DNA of 64,000 nucleotides from Sphagnum magellanicum (GCA_021904315.1 CM038917.1:19204041-19268040); one strand, 5' to 3'; counted from the first letter of the stretch, positions 35,277-48,854 are shown. Notes: generated by a model from the sequence alone, not told the origin. Translations and numbers: made by a program.

Positions 35277-38200
35277 GATCATGATTTAAGGCCTTCAATT
35301 GATTAATGGAAAAACTATATTTTACCTATCTCAAGGCCAACTTGATTAAATTGTTGGAAGTAAAGGGCCTTGTGAACAAATCGGACCTCTCAATGGCTAG
35401 TTGAATACAAATTTCAACATGTAATCTTTGAAGATGCAATTTGCCGAATTGAAAGAAGATGATTAGGAATGATGATCTTTATCAGTCTTTGATAGTATAG
35501 TCAAAAGTTTATTCAATGAATCTTGATGGTTGTGAGTTTGCTTGGGACATTTTAATTATTTTTAAATGTATTTTTTGATTTTTCTAAAGAATTATTGGAA
35601 TTCTTAAAACAGGAAAATTCCCATGTATATCTTTCCATATGTAACATTTTGGCAACATGATATGGATTTATATAATGTCATGTATAATTTAACTCTATGA
35701 TAGCATCATTGATTTGGATATCTCAACAATGTCCACTTGAATCGCAACTTTAATTTTGATTTTTGAAAAAGATTCATTGTAAAAGAAATGTTATTAATTG
35801 TAATAGAATATATATTTTTTGAAAATATGTTTGGTCTTGGGTGATTCATTCAAGAAAGAGCCACACGCTTTGACGCATGCAATGTGTGATCTTTTCTTGA
35901 GACAAGTAACAATTTGTCGTTCATGAGTCTTGTACATGGGTAGGAGTTAGATCTATACCTTTTTTATAAAATAGATTTCAACACCGTGATATCAAATGAT
36001 GCATCTCATGTCAACATGGTCCAAAGACCTTTTATTGGACGAAAAATGGCAAATGTTCCTAAATTATATTACATTGATATGTTTGGTGATAGATATGGTT
36101 TCAAATCTATTTAATGTAACCATAGTCATTTGTACTAGGAAGATGATTACTTTATATTTTTTCAAATTTGTAATGCACAAAAAAGGTGTACAAAGATATG
36201 TCTTTTACAAATCATAATGTAAATTCACAATTGTTAAGCCTATTTGACATCCATCAAAATTTTGAACATTCAAAATATGATGCAATTGTATATTTTACAT
36301 CCTTTTCACATATATATGTAGTACTTGATTAGATTTGGCAACGGAGTGCCAAATGATTCATACATTCATCATATTTTATTTAACATATAATATAATATCT
36401 TCCAAGTTTTTGAGTAGCATTATGAAATATATGATGCTTTCAACATGAATCAAGAGATCAATATTTTATTCTTGTTTTTTAACTTCTAGTTCATCATTGT
36501 AGATTTTTAAGGTAGTGGATGGCAATTTAGGATGGGTGAAAAGATTTGTGCTATTGAAGATGGGTGAAAACTTTAAGTAGTGATTTTTTTATTAAACTTG
36601 ATTCCAAAGCAACCTTGTGTTAAATTTGACATCTACACAATGATATCCACCAAACATTTGCACCCATAGTACCCCATTTATCAACAAAGTTCAAAGCCAT
36701 ATTATTGACCAAATGAAATATGGATAACTATGAAAACTAAAAAGAAAAATGAAGAATACATGCTTGTGATGTAGAGCTTATATAACCCTTATGTTTTCAA
36801 AACTTTTGACGCTAGGAAAATTAAAAATAAAAAAAATTTAACATTTTGGGTAACACATTTTTCAAAGAAACGGAAATTTTAAAATTATTTAATTATCACC
36901 AAATCTAATGAGATACTACAATCCTCATAATGAATTTTTTTTGGGTTCTCAAACTTCATTCTTATTAGGTTATATTAAGTTTTAAATGGTAAGATTCTGT
37001 AGTCATGTGTCTGAATTTAACAATTTGAACAAGAATGATACGTGGTACAAATAAAAAACAAGTTTTCATAATTTTTAGGGTTCATGCATTTCAATCTTAA
37101 ATTTTAATTAACATAAAAATTTGTGTTGAATTTGAATTTCTATTGCCATTTATTTACATTTCAATTTCTATCACATTCAATGTTGTTATTGGTGTATACA
37201 AGATAATCCCTTGTTGAAAATAATAACTAATAAACATGAATGAGTTGAAAATGTTATTAGGTTCCAGTCTTTCAGTGGATCTTACCAAGCTTGGATCTTA
37301 TTTCTCCTCTCCTTTAGTCATTACATATGTTTATTTAAGGTACACCACCATACCTTGGCATTATGTGTGTTGTTTTAAAGTTATTCATGCTTTTGCTAAA
37401 CCTAATGAGGCGGGATCGGGTAAAAGACAAGGGCAGGGGGGGGGGGAGATGGGCCAAAATTGTTAATGCATTTGTTCCAAGGGCTTCACCATGCGTAAAG
37501 ACCTGTTATGATTTTTATTTAATTTTTCCCATGACATTTTGGGGGGGGGAATTGGGCATTTCAAAAAATGTATTTTCAAGTGTAATTATATTAAACATTT
37601 TTTAAAGAAAATGTCAGTAGCCTAATATCCAATATATATATATATATATATGAAATATTTTGACTTGTGAATACACAAATGGAGATACTGGTATGATGGG
37701 AGATTATGAAATACAATTATCTCCATTACGGCGGAGGCTCTATTATACTGGTTCCAAGGTTTGCAATGTTAAACCTGGGGTTTAAGTTTTTGTGACTTGG
37801 ATCCCAATCGATGTTGTTTTGATGGGATTGACACAAGAACTGGATTGTGAAACTAATTTTTTTTTGTTAGGACTGGAATTGAAATTAGAACTTTGAAAAT
37901 AACTTTTAAATATAGGTTTAGATTATTTAGGCAGGCAAGTAGAACTTTAAATTTTCTTTTTTTAAAAAGAGTTGATAAATAAATCAACTTTGTAGATAAA
38001 TGACTAGTTTTAATCAATTGTAGAACTCCATACCTACCTCTACAGATTTTGTTGGAAAATTTTATGTCTATATTATATCTTTAATCTTGGGAAGTGCTTA
38101 GTGTACATGGAACCGTTGGACCCTGTTTTCAAATCAACCTGGAGGTTCATGCATTGAAGAGATGTGACAAAAATCAAAATTGTGAGGTTTAAAAATTTGA

Positions 38201-40730
38201 AGATTTGTGTCGAGACCCTCGCTCTAGAGAATCTACTTTAAAAACAATTTAGTGTTTAAACCAAGACCAAAGATACTCTGAAAAAGGAAGACCCACTCAA
38301 CAATGGTTATGACCCATGTTGATCAGATATTCACCTTTGACTTGGTCGTTGACAAAAAAGGTTTGGGACAAAATAATATCAAATAATTTTATCTGTTAGG
38401 TCAAAAATTAACTCAGAACCAACTTAGACCCAGCTCGAACTAGTATCAATTTTCTCAAGACACTATTCAGCAAATATTGCTTTAATAAATAAATTAATAC
38501 ACTACTTATATCATTTAACGGTCATCAAAGCTTCATGTAAGTAAGCTTATTGGTCATTTTCTTAAAACACAATGCTTTTACAAGTGTGACGACATTTGTG
38601 GAAAAAAACTTAGGTCATTAATTAACACATGAGCCTACCCTAAAAAAACACATCTTAGGCCCCCATCTTCTATAGTCGTGAACTTTGTTGAATAAAAGGA
38701 GGCGTATATTGCTTTGCCTTCTGACGAAATACACTTTACCCATATGGTAGTCTCCCATATTTTGTTTCATCGAATGTTTGGCTTCAAAACATTTGAGATA
38801 ACTTGTTAAGTATTTTGGATTGTCAACCAGTTGTAACGGGTAGTAGATATAGTGTCAAAAGGAATTGGGCATAATGAATATCTGGACTAGTAAAGAGATC
38901 ATTTACAAGTGTTGGTGTGAACCAAGATTTTGAAAGGCAATCTTAAAAAGTTTCAAATTGAACCTTTTTTTGTGTGAAGCTAATTGCATTGCAACCTTGC
39001 TACTTGGGTCATCTCTACGAATCTGTTAAGAGCAGGTCCACCCAGACCACTCATAAGTGAGCCTCTCCCAGACTCTACCACATCCAAAATAGTGCACAAC
39101 TCCAGATGTCGTGAATGCAAATGTGGGTTGTGAAATAATAAATGTATTTTTTGCTTTTCTAAACCTTAAAAAACTCATCCAATTGCCAACATGATATCAA
39201 GTACATAACTCTTTCCCAACTCAGCACAGGATTCTTTGTCAAGGCACGTTGCACAAGACCCACTGTGCAAAAAGCTTGTGTTGTTTCATTCACTAACATC
39301 TAACGTCAACATCACATCATCATTATGTGGTTCGATGAATTGGGTGAACAATATTTGTAGCAATGGTATACAATTTTTCATGTATTTTCAACTTACAATC
39401 TACGATCCAATTCACCAACTCACAACTAACACTAGTGCACACATTCAGTGTGCACCACACTACATGTGTAAACAACAATATGGATTGCATGTACTTCTTT
39501 GTTATGTTAGTTTTTTTGGGGTGTAATTTAACATTGAATCAATACTGCAAGTGGTTGCAACATAGTCATGGTTGCTGTGCATGTGTTTTGGGTCCCATGT
39601 CTGAATCTAACCCTAGGCCATGTTTGATATGTATTATCTACAAACAAGTGGACTACATGCTGTATTTCCCCCTTTTCTTTTATAACACCAAGTCAAAAGC
39701 TCAAGTTATGGAAAGCATAGTCCCCTTGCCCATGCTTGATGTGTTCAATCCATTGCTGGGTCATAGATTCCATGAGCTACCCAATATTGGATTTTGAACA
39801 CATAAACTAGAAGCTTAAGTACCATGCAAATTCCATTCTTTACCTACTCTAAACCCTAATCCTATATAATATTTCTCTACTTCCATTGGTAGTGTGAGAA
39901 GAAAGTAGAACCAAGATTATTGACAGAATTCAATATCATAAGATGTGGATTACTATTTCGTATTACCATGATTCCACAAATTTCTTATGCTGGAAGGATG
40001 TAAGTTAAATGTTAGAAAGATAATGAGGATGCATTAGGTGTGTGGTTCAAACTATTTCACAATTTTGGTGAGCAATTTTCAGTTATGAAACAGTTCAGAG
40101 TTTGAACCAAACTAGAGGGAAAATTTTATTTCCCCCCATTTTCTCATTAAAGTTTAGAGGGAATAGAAGATTGAATTCTCAAACAAAGCTACTGCATTTG
40201 TGTGATCTGTTTTTGTGGGGGAGAAACTTGTGCGACTGCGATAACATATCCTGTCACTAGGAAAAAGGAAAAAAAGAATTATCATCACCAGAGTTGAAAC
40301 CATTCAGCTTTTCCCATTCAGTATAAAGTATTACAGATTGAGTAGATTCTTAGAGAAACATGCCAGTACAAACCGCAAATTGGCTACAATTAAACTGCAT
40401 ATCCTGTTTCTACAATACTCCAGTTTGTTGCAATTGTAGAAGGTTCTAGAAGATTCAAGTTTGAACACCATGAGGGTATCGACACTCAGGTAGTTGCAAG
40501 TAAAAGAACTCAGCTAGTTTATACAACACTAGTGCTATTGAGAGGGGGACATAGTCATCTGTTGGTTGTTGAGCCAATTACAATCCCAGCTGAGATTGTT
40601 ATTTCCTTTGTCAAAACAAAATTTCTTCTTGTAGACTTTCCAGTTCTGGACGATTCTGTTTGTTGCTGTTGAACAAATGATGGATCATGTGATGGCAAAT
40701 TGTTGTCACATGCACGAAGGAAAAAAAACT
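35277..40730. other. Intergenic, no gene recognised
   Basis: AT-rich DNA with a (TA)n run at 37632-37652 and G runs at 37435-37446 and 37541-37549. Overlapping frames of 96 and 144 codons at 39236-39797 do not resemble a known protein and have no exon neighbours. The last few hundred bases (40300-40730) lie downstream of the b561 gene stop and probably include its 3' untranslated region. Confidence 0.4.
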
Positions 40731-42806
40731 CTAAACATTGTTGCTAGCAGTGTCATCAATTCCTGAACCAGTAGTCTGCTTTGTCGTCACTCCCACATTC
40801 CCTGCATCTGCTTGTCTGTTGACAGGTTTGCCTGCCATTCCCAAAGGATACCAAGCATTTGGGTGCACCACATTTTGCTCTTTTGATTGATTCATCAAAT
40901 GGTTGAACCGGTCAAGGAAAAGATATGCAAATGCTAGAATCGCCACATTGATACCAAATAGCACATACAAATCCTGCTCACGACCAACACACAAATTGCA
41001 AAAATCAGCCACACACCAACACAAAAAAAAAAGAAGAAAGCAAAGAAACCATCTATGAAACTACATCAACAATGTTGTATCTTTTGAAAATTCCCACACA
41101 ATTCTGTAAGCATTCTTTGAAAGAGAGAAACCCAATGCAAATTTCCCATTAACAAACTGTTCTGACATTTGAAGCTTGAAAGATGAATGTCAATGTACAA
41201 AATTCTCAGGTAAATTTCTTAAGTTGTGGTCTGTCTGTATAATATTCTCGAAGAGATGGATTTTCATGATTTGGATGGTATGTACCGACCTTTTGAGTGC
41301 CAACAGTCCAGCTTGTTACATAAAGATCCAAACCCTTGAAGATGTTATACCATGCGAGAAGCACTGCACCAGTTCCAAACAGCCAATGAATGAAGTACCA
41401 TGGAACTCTGCTAACTTTCCCCCTGCACAACATAAGGCGCAACAACAACCATCTCAAATCCTTCAATTTCCAATAGCATTTGAAAAGCCTTCAATTGATC
41501 TCTTGAATGGCTAGAACTGACATGTCATCATATTAAGCTCATAATTGAGTTCTATATCAGCCAACAAAATTATATACTCCCCAAAATGCTAAATTCAACT
41601 CTTGGACTTTCTGAGCCAAGAGAAGAATTTCCTCCACCCCAAAAAGGGTTTTAATTCTTGGGCACGAATTCCTTTCCCACAAAAAAAGCTATCACAGTCA
41701 TTGAACAAATTCGCTACCCAATAGAAAAGCTTTCAAAATCCTCACACAGATTCATTTCCAGAAAAAGACCTTTCAAAATCCTTGGACAAGTTCCCTTCCC
41801 CAAAGAGTAGCTTTCAAAATCCTCAGACAAATTCCCTCCCCAAGAAATGAGCTTTCAAAGTGCTTGGGCAAATTCCCTTCCCAGAGAAAAAAAACTTTCA
41901 ATCAAACTTTCAAAAAAAACTTGGACTTCTCTCAATCAGCCAACAAAGTTTGGGAATTCTCACTTCGGAGGATGATCCTGACATATTCCAAAGAGTTGGT
42001 ACTGAAGAGTTGATCTAGCATGGGTGGTATCAGCAGCAAATAATTTTGTGATTCTGTACATATATAGATAGGTAAGTAGCAGCAGCTGCAGTTGTGTTGA
42101 AATTGTGTGTACCTCTTGGGTCTGATGACAGAAAGCAGCACTTGGACCCACACAAGCACCATGATTGCCACTCCCAACTTGGTGTGCGTCATTTGATCAT
42201 TCAGAGCATCAAACTTGTTGAAAGCAATTGCAACTCCAATAGTCGAGGTGATTACTCCCAGTACCTGCACAGTTTAAAAAATCATTCATCACTAGCTGCT
42301 GATTAGAACTCACTTGTATTTCTAACTGGCATCATGGAAATTCTTCTTGAAACACTTTCTGCAGTTCTGCAAGCTGCGACAATTGTTCACAGGTCGAAGA
42401 CTGAAGAAACAACAGTTACAAAGTCTTTGCAGCCAGCTACATTTTGTAGTACTGTAATAACACAATCATCAGGAGCAGCAGCTGCCCATGGATCACTAGT
42501 ATTAGACTTTGTGGTTTTTTATCAGCTGCGTACCTGAAGTGCAAGGTGTGCTTCGAACCACCATTTGAGTCTGTACTGACCATACCGCGACAAGAGAATT
42601 CCCACTGGGAAGAAGACACCGAATGCTGTCCACAACAGCCAGCCGTGGGCTTTGTACCAACCAATGGAAGTGGCGTTGCCTTCATTAGGATCAGCGGCGG
42701 GAGCAGGTGCTGGGCTAGCTGCTGTTTGAGCTACCACAGCACTGATCGCACAACAACAACTCATGAACATGAGAATCACCATCACCAACAAGTTGGGTAA
42801 TGCCAT
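40731..42806 (-). CDS. Cytochrome b561-domain membrane protein
   Basis: It is probably a di-heme protein that passes electrons across a membrane, with ascorbate as the usual donor in the family. Exons: 42806-42534, 42264-42113, 41422-41290 and 40973-40731, all GT-AG; the product is 266 aa. The ATG follows an in-frame TAG at 42839-42837. Residues 1 to about 26 look like a signal peptide. The four expected heme-ligand histidines are His54 (KAHGWLLW), His87 (EAHLALQ), His118 (MTHTKLG) and His154 (FIHWLFG). Five hydrophobic segments lie at about 55-75, 84-107, 119-139, 150-173 and 187-209. A polar tail of about 55 residues follows. There is no DOMON domain between signal and b561 core, only a short alanine/proline-rich linker. 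This suggests the small plant proteins annotated as cytochrome b561 domain-containing; electron donor and location are not shown by the sequence. Confidence 0.9.
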
Positions 42807-42839
42807 CAGCTTGGATGTCGACCTGCAGCTCGCTAGCTA

Positions 42840-43948
42840 GCTGCTGTACAAACAACTGAGCTGAGCTTCGGCTCTTAGCGTGAAGCACGAAGCAGCGGAA
42901 GTTGGAAGTTACTGCAAATTTCTGAATTGTTTGGGTGCACACACAGCAGCTATAATAACCGAAAGCAACAACGTGTTTACAAACGTAATCCGAGAAGTAG
43001 AAGGAATCAAAGTTTTGGCAATTGAGATTCAATATGATTAATGTTCCTTTCCAGCTAACTGCCGCGCGACTACAGCTTCCTTCCCGGCCAGCAGCTTGTA
43101 AGAAGCACAAAGTAGCTGAACCAACAAACAAAAAAAAACTTGGTTGGTTTCAGTACCCAAAGACCACAACAACAACAAACCAAACCCTTGAGATCAGCTT
43201 GGAGGCTTGGAAGTGTTCAAAAACCGAGAATGATTTCTAGTCCCTGAGCTTCACTAGAAGAAGTTGAAGTCCCAAACTTGTGGCAACTACTAAGTACTGT
43301 GCAACCCAGACGTTGAAACTCTCTGCTGAAACTCTGGCCACAAAGTAGACAACTGGAGAAGCTAATCAATGCAATAAAAACAAAAGAGAGAGAGAGAGAG
43401 AGAGCTTGGCGCACGAGCAGTGGTGGAGTCGACGTCGAAGGGAAGGGGGAGGGGGGTGGGAGGTAGGGAGTTGAGAGGAGTAGAGCAGTCCACATGAACG
43501 GTTTTGAGATTGTGTCAGGAAGTGGGACAACAGTTGAGAGACTTTATAGGGGAGGGGGAGAGTTGGCCCTATTTTTATGTGTGCCTGGCCTTATGGAGCA
43601 CAATGACACACGACACACACAAGCTCTCTCTCTCTCTTCACCGCTCTCTCTCTCTCTTCCTTCATGTCCCATTGCCTCCCCCCCCCCCCCCCCCCCCCCC
43701 ATTGATTGATTGCCTCATCCAGCTGCAATGCTAACCCAAGGGTCTATAACCTCAGCATCATCATCATCATCTGTCAACAACTCCCTATCAACTTACACAA
43801 ATAAATAAATAAAGGAAAAACACCCATCAAGGGAGCAAGAGAAGAAAAAAGAAAGGACCCAAGTCCAAACACAAGACCATACCCCAAAGTATCAACTTGT
43901 TTTTAGCCTTTTTTGACTGGCTAGCTATGTATATTTATACATATATAA

Positions 43949-43989
<41 letters not shown>

Positions 43990-44099
43990 CCCTCTCCCCC
44001 ATCTCCTTGGGCAAATCAAAAACCCTCTTAACCTCTAAAGTACTCTCAAGCTGCTGAAGAAAAAAAAAAGATCCCAACTAGTTAGCCTAGAAGGGCCAG
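42840..44099. other. b561 upstream region with simple repeats
   Basis: This is the promoter side of the minus-strand b561 gene. (GA)n runs lie at 43385-43404 and 43955-43985, CT runs at 43625-43658, and a 23-base C run at 43678-43700. On the gene's strand the nearest tract is CT-rich, about 580 bp from the ATG. No other gene was recognised. Confidence 0.6.
43678..43700. repeat. Poly-C homopolymer of 23 bases
   Basis: An uninterrupted C run follows two CT microsatellite blocks. Such a length is unusual and also prone to sequencing error. Confidence 0.85.
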
Positions 44100-44340
44100 G
44101 TTGAACCAGCAGCACCCAAGTTGGTACCTTAACCTTTTTGAGTGGGGCCTTTTAATGGTCATAGAAAGCCCTAAAGAGTGTTAGATTTGAACCCGGAGAC
44201 TCTGATTTAGTCTAAGCATGGAATATTTGTAATATTTGAGAAATAATTTTAATGGATTTTGGGACTGTTACAATGGTACCAAAGTGTGTGTTAGCTCACC
44301 CAAGGCAGAAAATGTAAAGCCTTGACCTTGTAATTTTGAA
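44100..44340. repeat. Dispersed repeat C, left copy
   Basis: It matches 49250-49735 in the same orientation: gtaccttaacctttttgagtg, gtgttagatttgaaccc, tgatttagtctaagcatgg, atatttgtaatattt and agctcacccaagg all have counterparts there. The two copies lie either side of the Harbinger remnant. Confidence 0.7.
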
Positions 44341-44956
44341 GTGTTAGAGCAAGAATAGTTCTTCCAATGTGTGCAAGAACTTTTTGGAGAGAAATTTTTT
44401 TTCTTTTAGAAAATTTTCTACCACATGGGTACTTAAATTCTCAACTAAGTGTGATTGAGTTCCTATTCACCTTAGAGGTTAATTTGTCAACCAATTACTT
44501 TTTTTCTTTTTTTTGTGTTGCTTTCTTGTGATGAAGTTTGGCAAGTTTACATTATCATTTGTAAACTTGTTGCCACTTATGTGGCTCTTTACCTTGACAC
44601 ATGTTAAGTACTTAGATATCCCAATACTATTGATTGGATGGCTATCCTCCACCATCTTAAGGTTGATTCTGGCCTACGGATACACTTCTGTTGTGCTAGG
44701 CCCTAACGGATATAGTCGACCCACTTTTGACATCACTAACACTACTTATTAAAAACACACCCTAATTTTATAGATGAATGTCTATCTTCGTTTCACACAT
44801 CACGCTAATATTCACAACTATCTCCTCGATGCACTACCTTTGTTCACACCAATTCTTTTGTGATAGTATTGTTACAGCACTAGCTTTCGATGCCAACATT
44901 GATTTTTTCACTTTGCACTTTGTAGCAGCTTATTCCGAGCTTTCTTTTATTTCAAG

Positions 44957-45365
44957 GTTTGTTTTTTATCGTCATTTTGTTGGTTATAATTTGTTTATAA
45001 GAAGCTTTCTTCTATTTCAAAGCTTGTTTCTTCATCATCATTTTGTTGTTTTCTTTGTAGGAAGCTTCAATCTTCTTCTGAGCTTGTTTTTTCATTGTCA
45101 TTTTGCTACTTTCTTTGCACGAAGCTTCAGTCTTCTTTCAAGCTTGTTTTTTCATCATCATTTTGCTACTTTCTTTGCATGAATCTTTAGTCCTCTCTTG
45201 AGCTTGTTTTTTCATCATCATTTTGCTGCTTTCTTTGTAGGAAACTTCAGTCTTTTTCCGAGCTTGTTTCTTCATTGTCATTTTGTTGTTTTCTTTGCAT
45301 GAACTTTTAGTCTTCTTCCAAGCTTGTTTTTTCATTGTTGTTTTGTTGTTTTCTTTTGCATGAAG
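44957..45365. repeat. 60-bp minisatellite, about seven units
   Basis: Units beginning agcttgtttnttcatnrtca start at 45021, 45081, 45141, 45201, 45261 and 45321, exactly 60 bp apart. A degenerate unit precedes them at about 44957. Being a multiple of three, the array is open on the plus strand (134 codons from 44778) and on the minus strand (65 codons), where it gives a 20-residue repeat of the form KKQAxKKTKxSCKESSKMMM. I do not recognise either protein; coding status is undecided. Confidence 0.85.
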
Positions 45366-45670
45366 TTTTTCTTTGTCTTACAATTCATGAACATCATTCT
45401 ATCATTTCATTTGTAGATCATCTTGTTCACAATTTTTTTTTAATTTCAATTATTTACAAAAGTTGTTTAAGAAAACTTCTTGATTTCTTTGTAATTCATT
45501 AGCATTTTTTTTAAAAAAAAGTTGGCACTGTCTGTAGGGTTTTATGATTTGAATTTATTTTCTAGAACATCAACATTCTCATGTTGAAGTCTCTTTGTTT
45601 CATCTAATCTTTGCTCAATAAAATGATGCCATTCTAAATCATTTTACTTGCGCTATTTTTTCAACTTGTT

Positions 45671-46925
45671 ATGCAAGCACAAGATTTGTTGATTCCTACT
45701 CATTTCCACAATGAGTTTGGGTCTGACTTGTTTGATTTCATGAATGGAATACAATCATTTCCTTTTGAGTTTAACATAGATATGACTTACAGCTTCATGT
45801 TTGAAACAATGGTTAATGCCATGATTTTGCATAGTTATAGGATCTCTTACATTTATGAATTGTTGTTGTGTGAAAAACTTGGTGATTAGCTTAAGGCTAG
45901 ATCAACTATTTGGTACTCTCAATTCTTTATGACTCAATATGATGACAAAAAGTGGATTAAACATTTTCAAGTTAATAGAACTTTTGTGAGGCAATTGATT
46001 AAAACATTGAAATTGGAAAATGTAAAAACAAGATACAAATTACAAGTACATAGTTCTAGTGAACATCAAAGTAGCTTGTGCATTATACCAATTAGTTCAT
46101 GCATCAAAATATTTACAATGTAGTGAATTTATTGCTATAGGAAAATCAACAGTCCATTTGGTGTTCTACAAATTTGTATAGGTAATGGATGAAGTTTTTA
46201 AGAATCTTGTTCAATGGCTTGAAGGTCATAATCTATTACAAACCATGGATGGGTTCAAGGACTTGTCAAGTCTATTGAATATTCAAAGTGCCATTCAAAT
46301 CCATATCTACAAGCCAAAATCACATGTTTTTGCAACATACTACTATTATTTCAAAGTTGAAGCTTACAATATGCAACTCAAGGCAATTGTTGATCACAGG
46401 AGGCAGTTTTTTGATGTTTTCATGGGGATGTTAAGGTCAATGAATGATGTGAAGGTTTTATGCCTATCCTCAATCTATCACAAGGCTACCTAAGGAGATT
46501 TATTCAATGATCACAATTTACATGATGGCATCAAACCATATGTAATTGAAAATAAAGGCTATCCATTGCTTTCGTGGTTGATGGTACCACATAAGTAGAT
46601 AGGGGTTAGACATTCAATTTTGGAAGCATTCTACAATAAGAAATTTTCTCATGCTTGAGTTGTAATTGAAAATACCTTCGATATATTCAAGAAAACATTT
46701 TGGGCATTGATGATCAAATCCAATTTACATGTTCATGTTTTTCCAGATGTGGTTATTTATTGTTGTATCCTACATAATATGATTTTGAGTGGTAAGGATG
46801 TAGACATTGATGGGTTGATGTTCCAATTGGAGGTAGAAAATGTGGAAGAAATGAGACGTGGTGTCACACAACAGCTTACGGATCAAATTGATCAGGTAAA
46901 TAGGCTTGACATTGGAACTACCTTA
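45671..46925 (+). pseudogene. PIF/Harbinger transposase relic
   Basis: An N-terminal block (YDDKKWIKHFQVNRTFVRQLI at 45935-46000) is followed by the DDE nuclease region from 46185: DGFKDLSSLLNIQ, KPKSH, YNMQLKAIVDHRRQFFDVF, SMNDVKVL and, after a stop and frameshift, KGYPLLSWLM (near 46555), RHSILEAFYNKK, ENTFDIFKKTF and CCILHNMI (near 46770). From memory this is a nuclease of the HARBI1/ALP1 type. Stops, frameshifts and a gap of about three residues at NIQSAIQIHI, which removes the first catalytic aspartate, show it is inactive. The second aspartate (in MNDV) and a glutamate (in ENTF) remain. Confidence 0.8.
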
Positions 46926-47435
46926 TAGTGAGATGAAATTTCAAAGGTGAACTAAAAGATTGCATTATAGCAATTCCTAGGGAATCAAAAATTAAAAAAT
47001 CATAAATGTGGTTGAATAAATGCATGCAATTTTATTTCTTTTGATATTTAATTAGTTGACATGGGGTGTAGAACATCAGAAACAAAAAAATAAGACAATG
47101 TTGTTTTTGTCAAACTGAATTGAACAAATTTGCCAGTTGTGATCCAAATGTAATCATGATCTTCATCAATGTTTTGCAAATGCTTATAATGCTACATCCT
47201 ACAATTTGAAACAATTCATGAAATCATTCTGAAATATTTTCTTCTTCCTCATTTAAAGATCAACTAGGGGGGGCATGAATTTTAATTAGTGATGAATGCA
47301 TGGCACATAGTTGTGCTCAAGTTTGAAAGGACATTTACTAGATTACTATTCATTTGGTGCACTCTTTTATATCTTATTTTGAGGTAATGTAAACTTGTGC
47401 TCCTTGAAATTGCGATTCTAGTTCTTAAGGCAATG

Positions 47436-48495
47436 TTATTCAATTTCAAGTTGCATGACGTTGATCTTTTCCATTACATCCACCATAATCTTGTTTTTTT
47501 TATTGGTAGATTCAATGACAAGTGAAAAAACATAATTGTGTTTTCTTTTCATTGCAATATTGCCATGTGTAGGTGTTGCAAAAGATTCACCAAGATTGAT
47601 AATAAGAGGGCCATGAATATTGTTTTGTAGCAATTACATCTCTTGATTAGATAAGTTAATGAAAGTTGCATTTCTTGTGTCGTGATTATTGCAGTGATTA
47701 TTTGAAACTAGATCTTGGGAATCATTCAAATTGTCTTGTGATTGGAAATTTTCATTCTCATCCTATTTTTTTAGCACCGCAAGTACTGGTCCATGGACTC
47801 TGTCATCTTCTACTTTAACATCTCTAACATGCAATGTTGTAGTGACACTCTTTCAATGCTTCAAACAACTCATAGAACTCTTTATTGAATTGATGCAAAT
47901 GAAAATTTTCTTTCTCATCAAAGGACAGATCCCAGAAGCAAATATGATTTCTATTTCCCTTATGATAATCAACATTTTTTTATAATCAAAATTTAAAGAA
48001 TTCCACTTGTCTTTGCACATGGTGCCATTCCTTGTAAACTTGTTCTTGGTCTTTTGTTGCAAGTTTTCAATAATATTGTCCTAGCGCCTCATAGAAGGGA
48101 TCATCTATGCTTGAGGATCTACAAGTTGTTTTTGAGCTACGTATTATGCATGCTTACAAAAAATGAATGTAAGCACCTCTATATGTTCCCAATTGCAATG
48201 TTGTTGACAAATACTTACAAATTTTCTGCCTCCACCATTTTGCCTTGTTCTGTTGTCATTGCAACCTCTTCTTTGACCACTTGTTGATCTCCTTGCTTGT
48301 GAACATGTTCTTACTTCCTATCCAACCTGTGATTGTTCTCTTGTTTGTGCTTCGGCCTGCAATTGTAAATCTACTTGTGATCTTGTCTGCGAATGTGTTC
48401 CTACTTGCATTCATGGCTATGAATTTCCTCCCGCTTCTAAACATGTGCTTGCTTACAAAAACCCTCCAGAGAATGCCATCACACCAAAGCTTCAT
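47436..48495 (-). pseudogene. Harbinger Myb/SANT-like partner protein, relic
   Basis: The open segment 48062-47853 reads TRNGTMCKDKWNSLNFDYKKM, a trihelix/Myb-type DNA-binding motif of the kind carried by the second ORF of PIF/Harbinger elements. A further segment with FCWDLS-like and EKENFHL-like words in another frame follows, then a C-terminal lysine-rich part (47633-47436). Upstream codons to about 48495 are open but unrecognised. It faces the transposase relic (convergent), the arrangement of a two-gene Harbinger element. Frameshifts make it non-functional. Confidence 0.65.
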
Positions 48496-48854
48496 AACAC
48501 ATGATGTTTGTCTTCTTCACAATGAAGCAATAACCTTCTTTAATCGTCATGATGTTAATTTAACATCTTAGTTTTCCAATTGTTGGTTTATCATTATATA
48601 TAAAGTCACAAATAGGCAAGAATCTATGATTTTGACAATTTTTTATCAACATGCAACTACTTTTACCACTGCTTTGTGTCATATTGATAAACAATGGCAT
48701 GTTGGAATCCATGTCACCTATCTCCTAATGATTATGCATATATATGAATAATGTTGAGTTATCGACAATTTAATGAGTATGTTATCTATTAGTGTGAACC
48801 AACCTTTAGAGGCATACTTTGCCATGGATTTCTCCATTTTCATATGAACAACTC

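Noticed and set aside
39236..39797. Overlapping 96- and 144-codon plus-strand frames
   Set aside because: The composition is not protein-like and no splice structure or motif was found.
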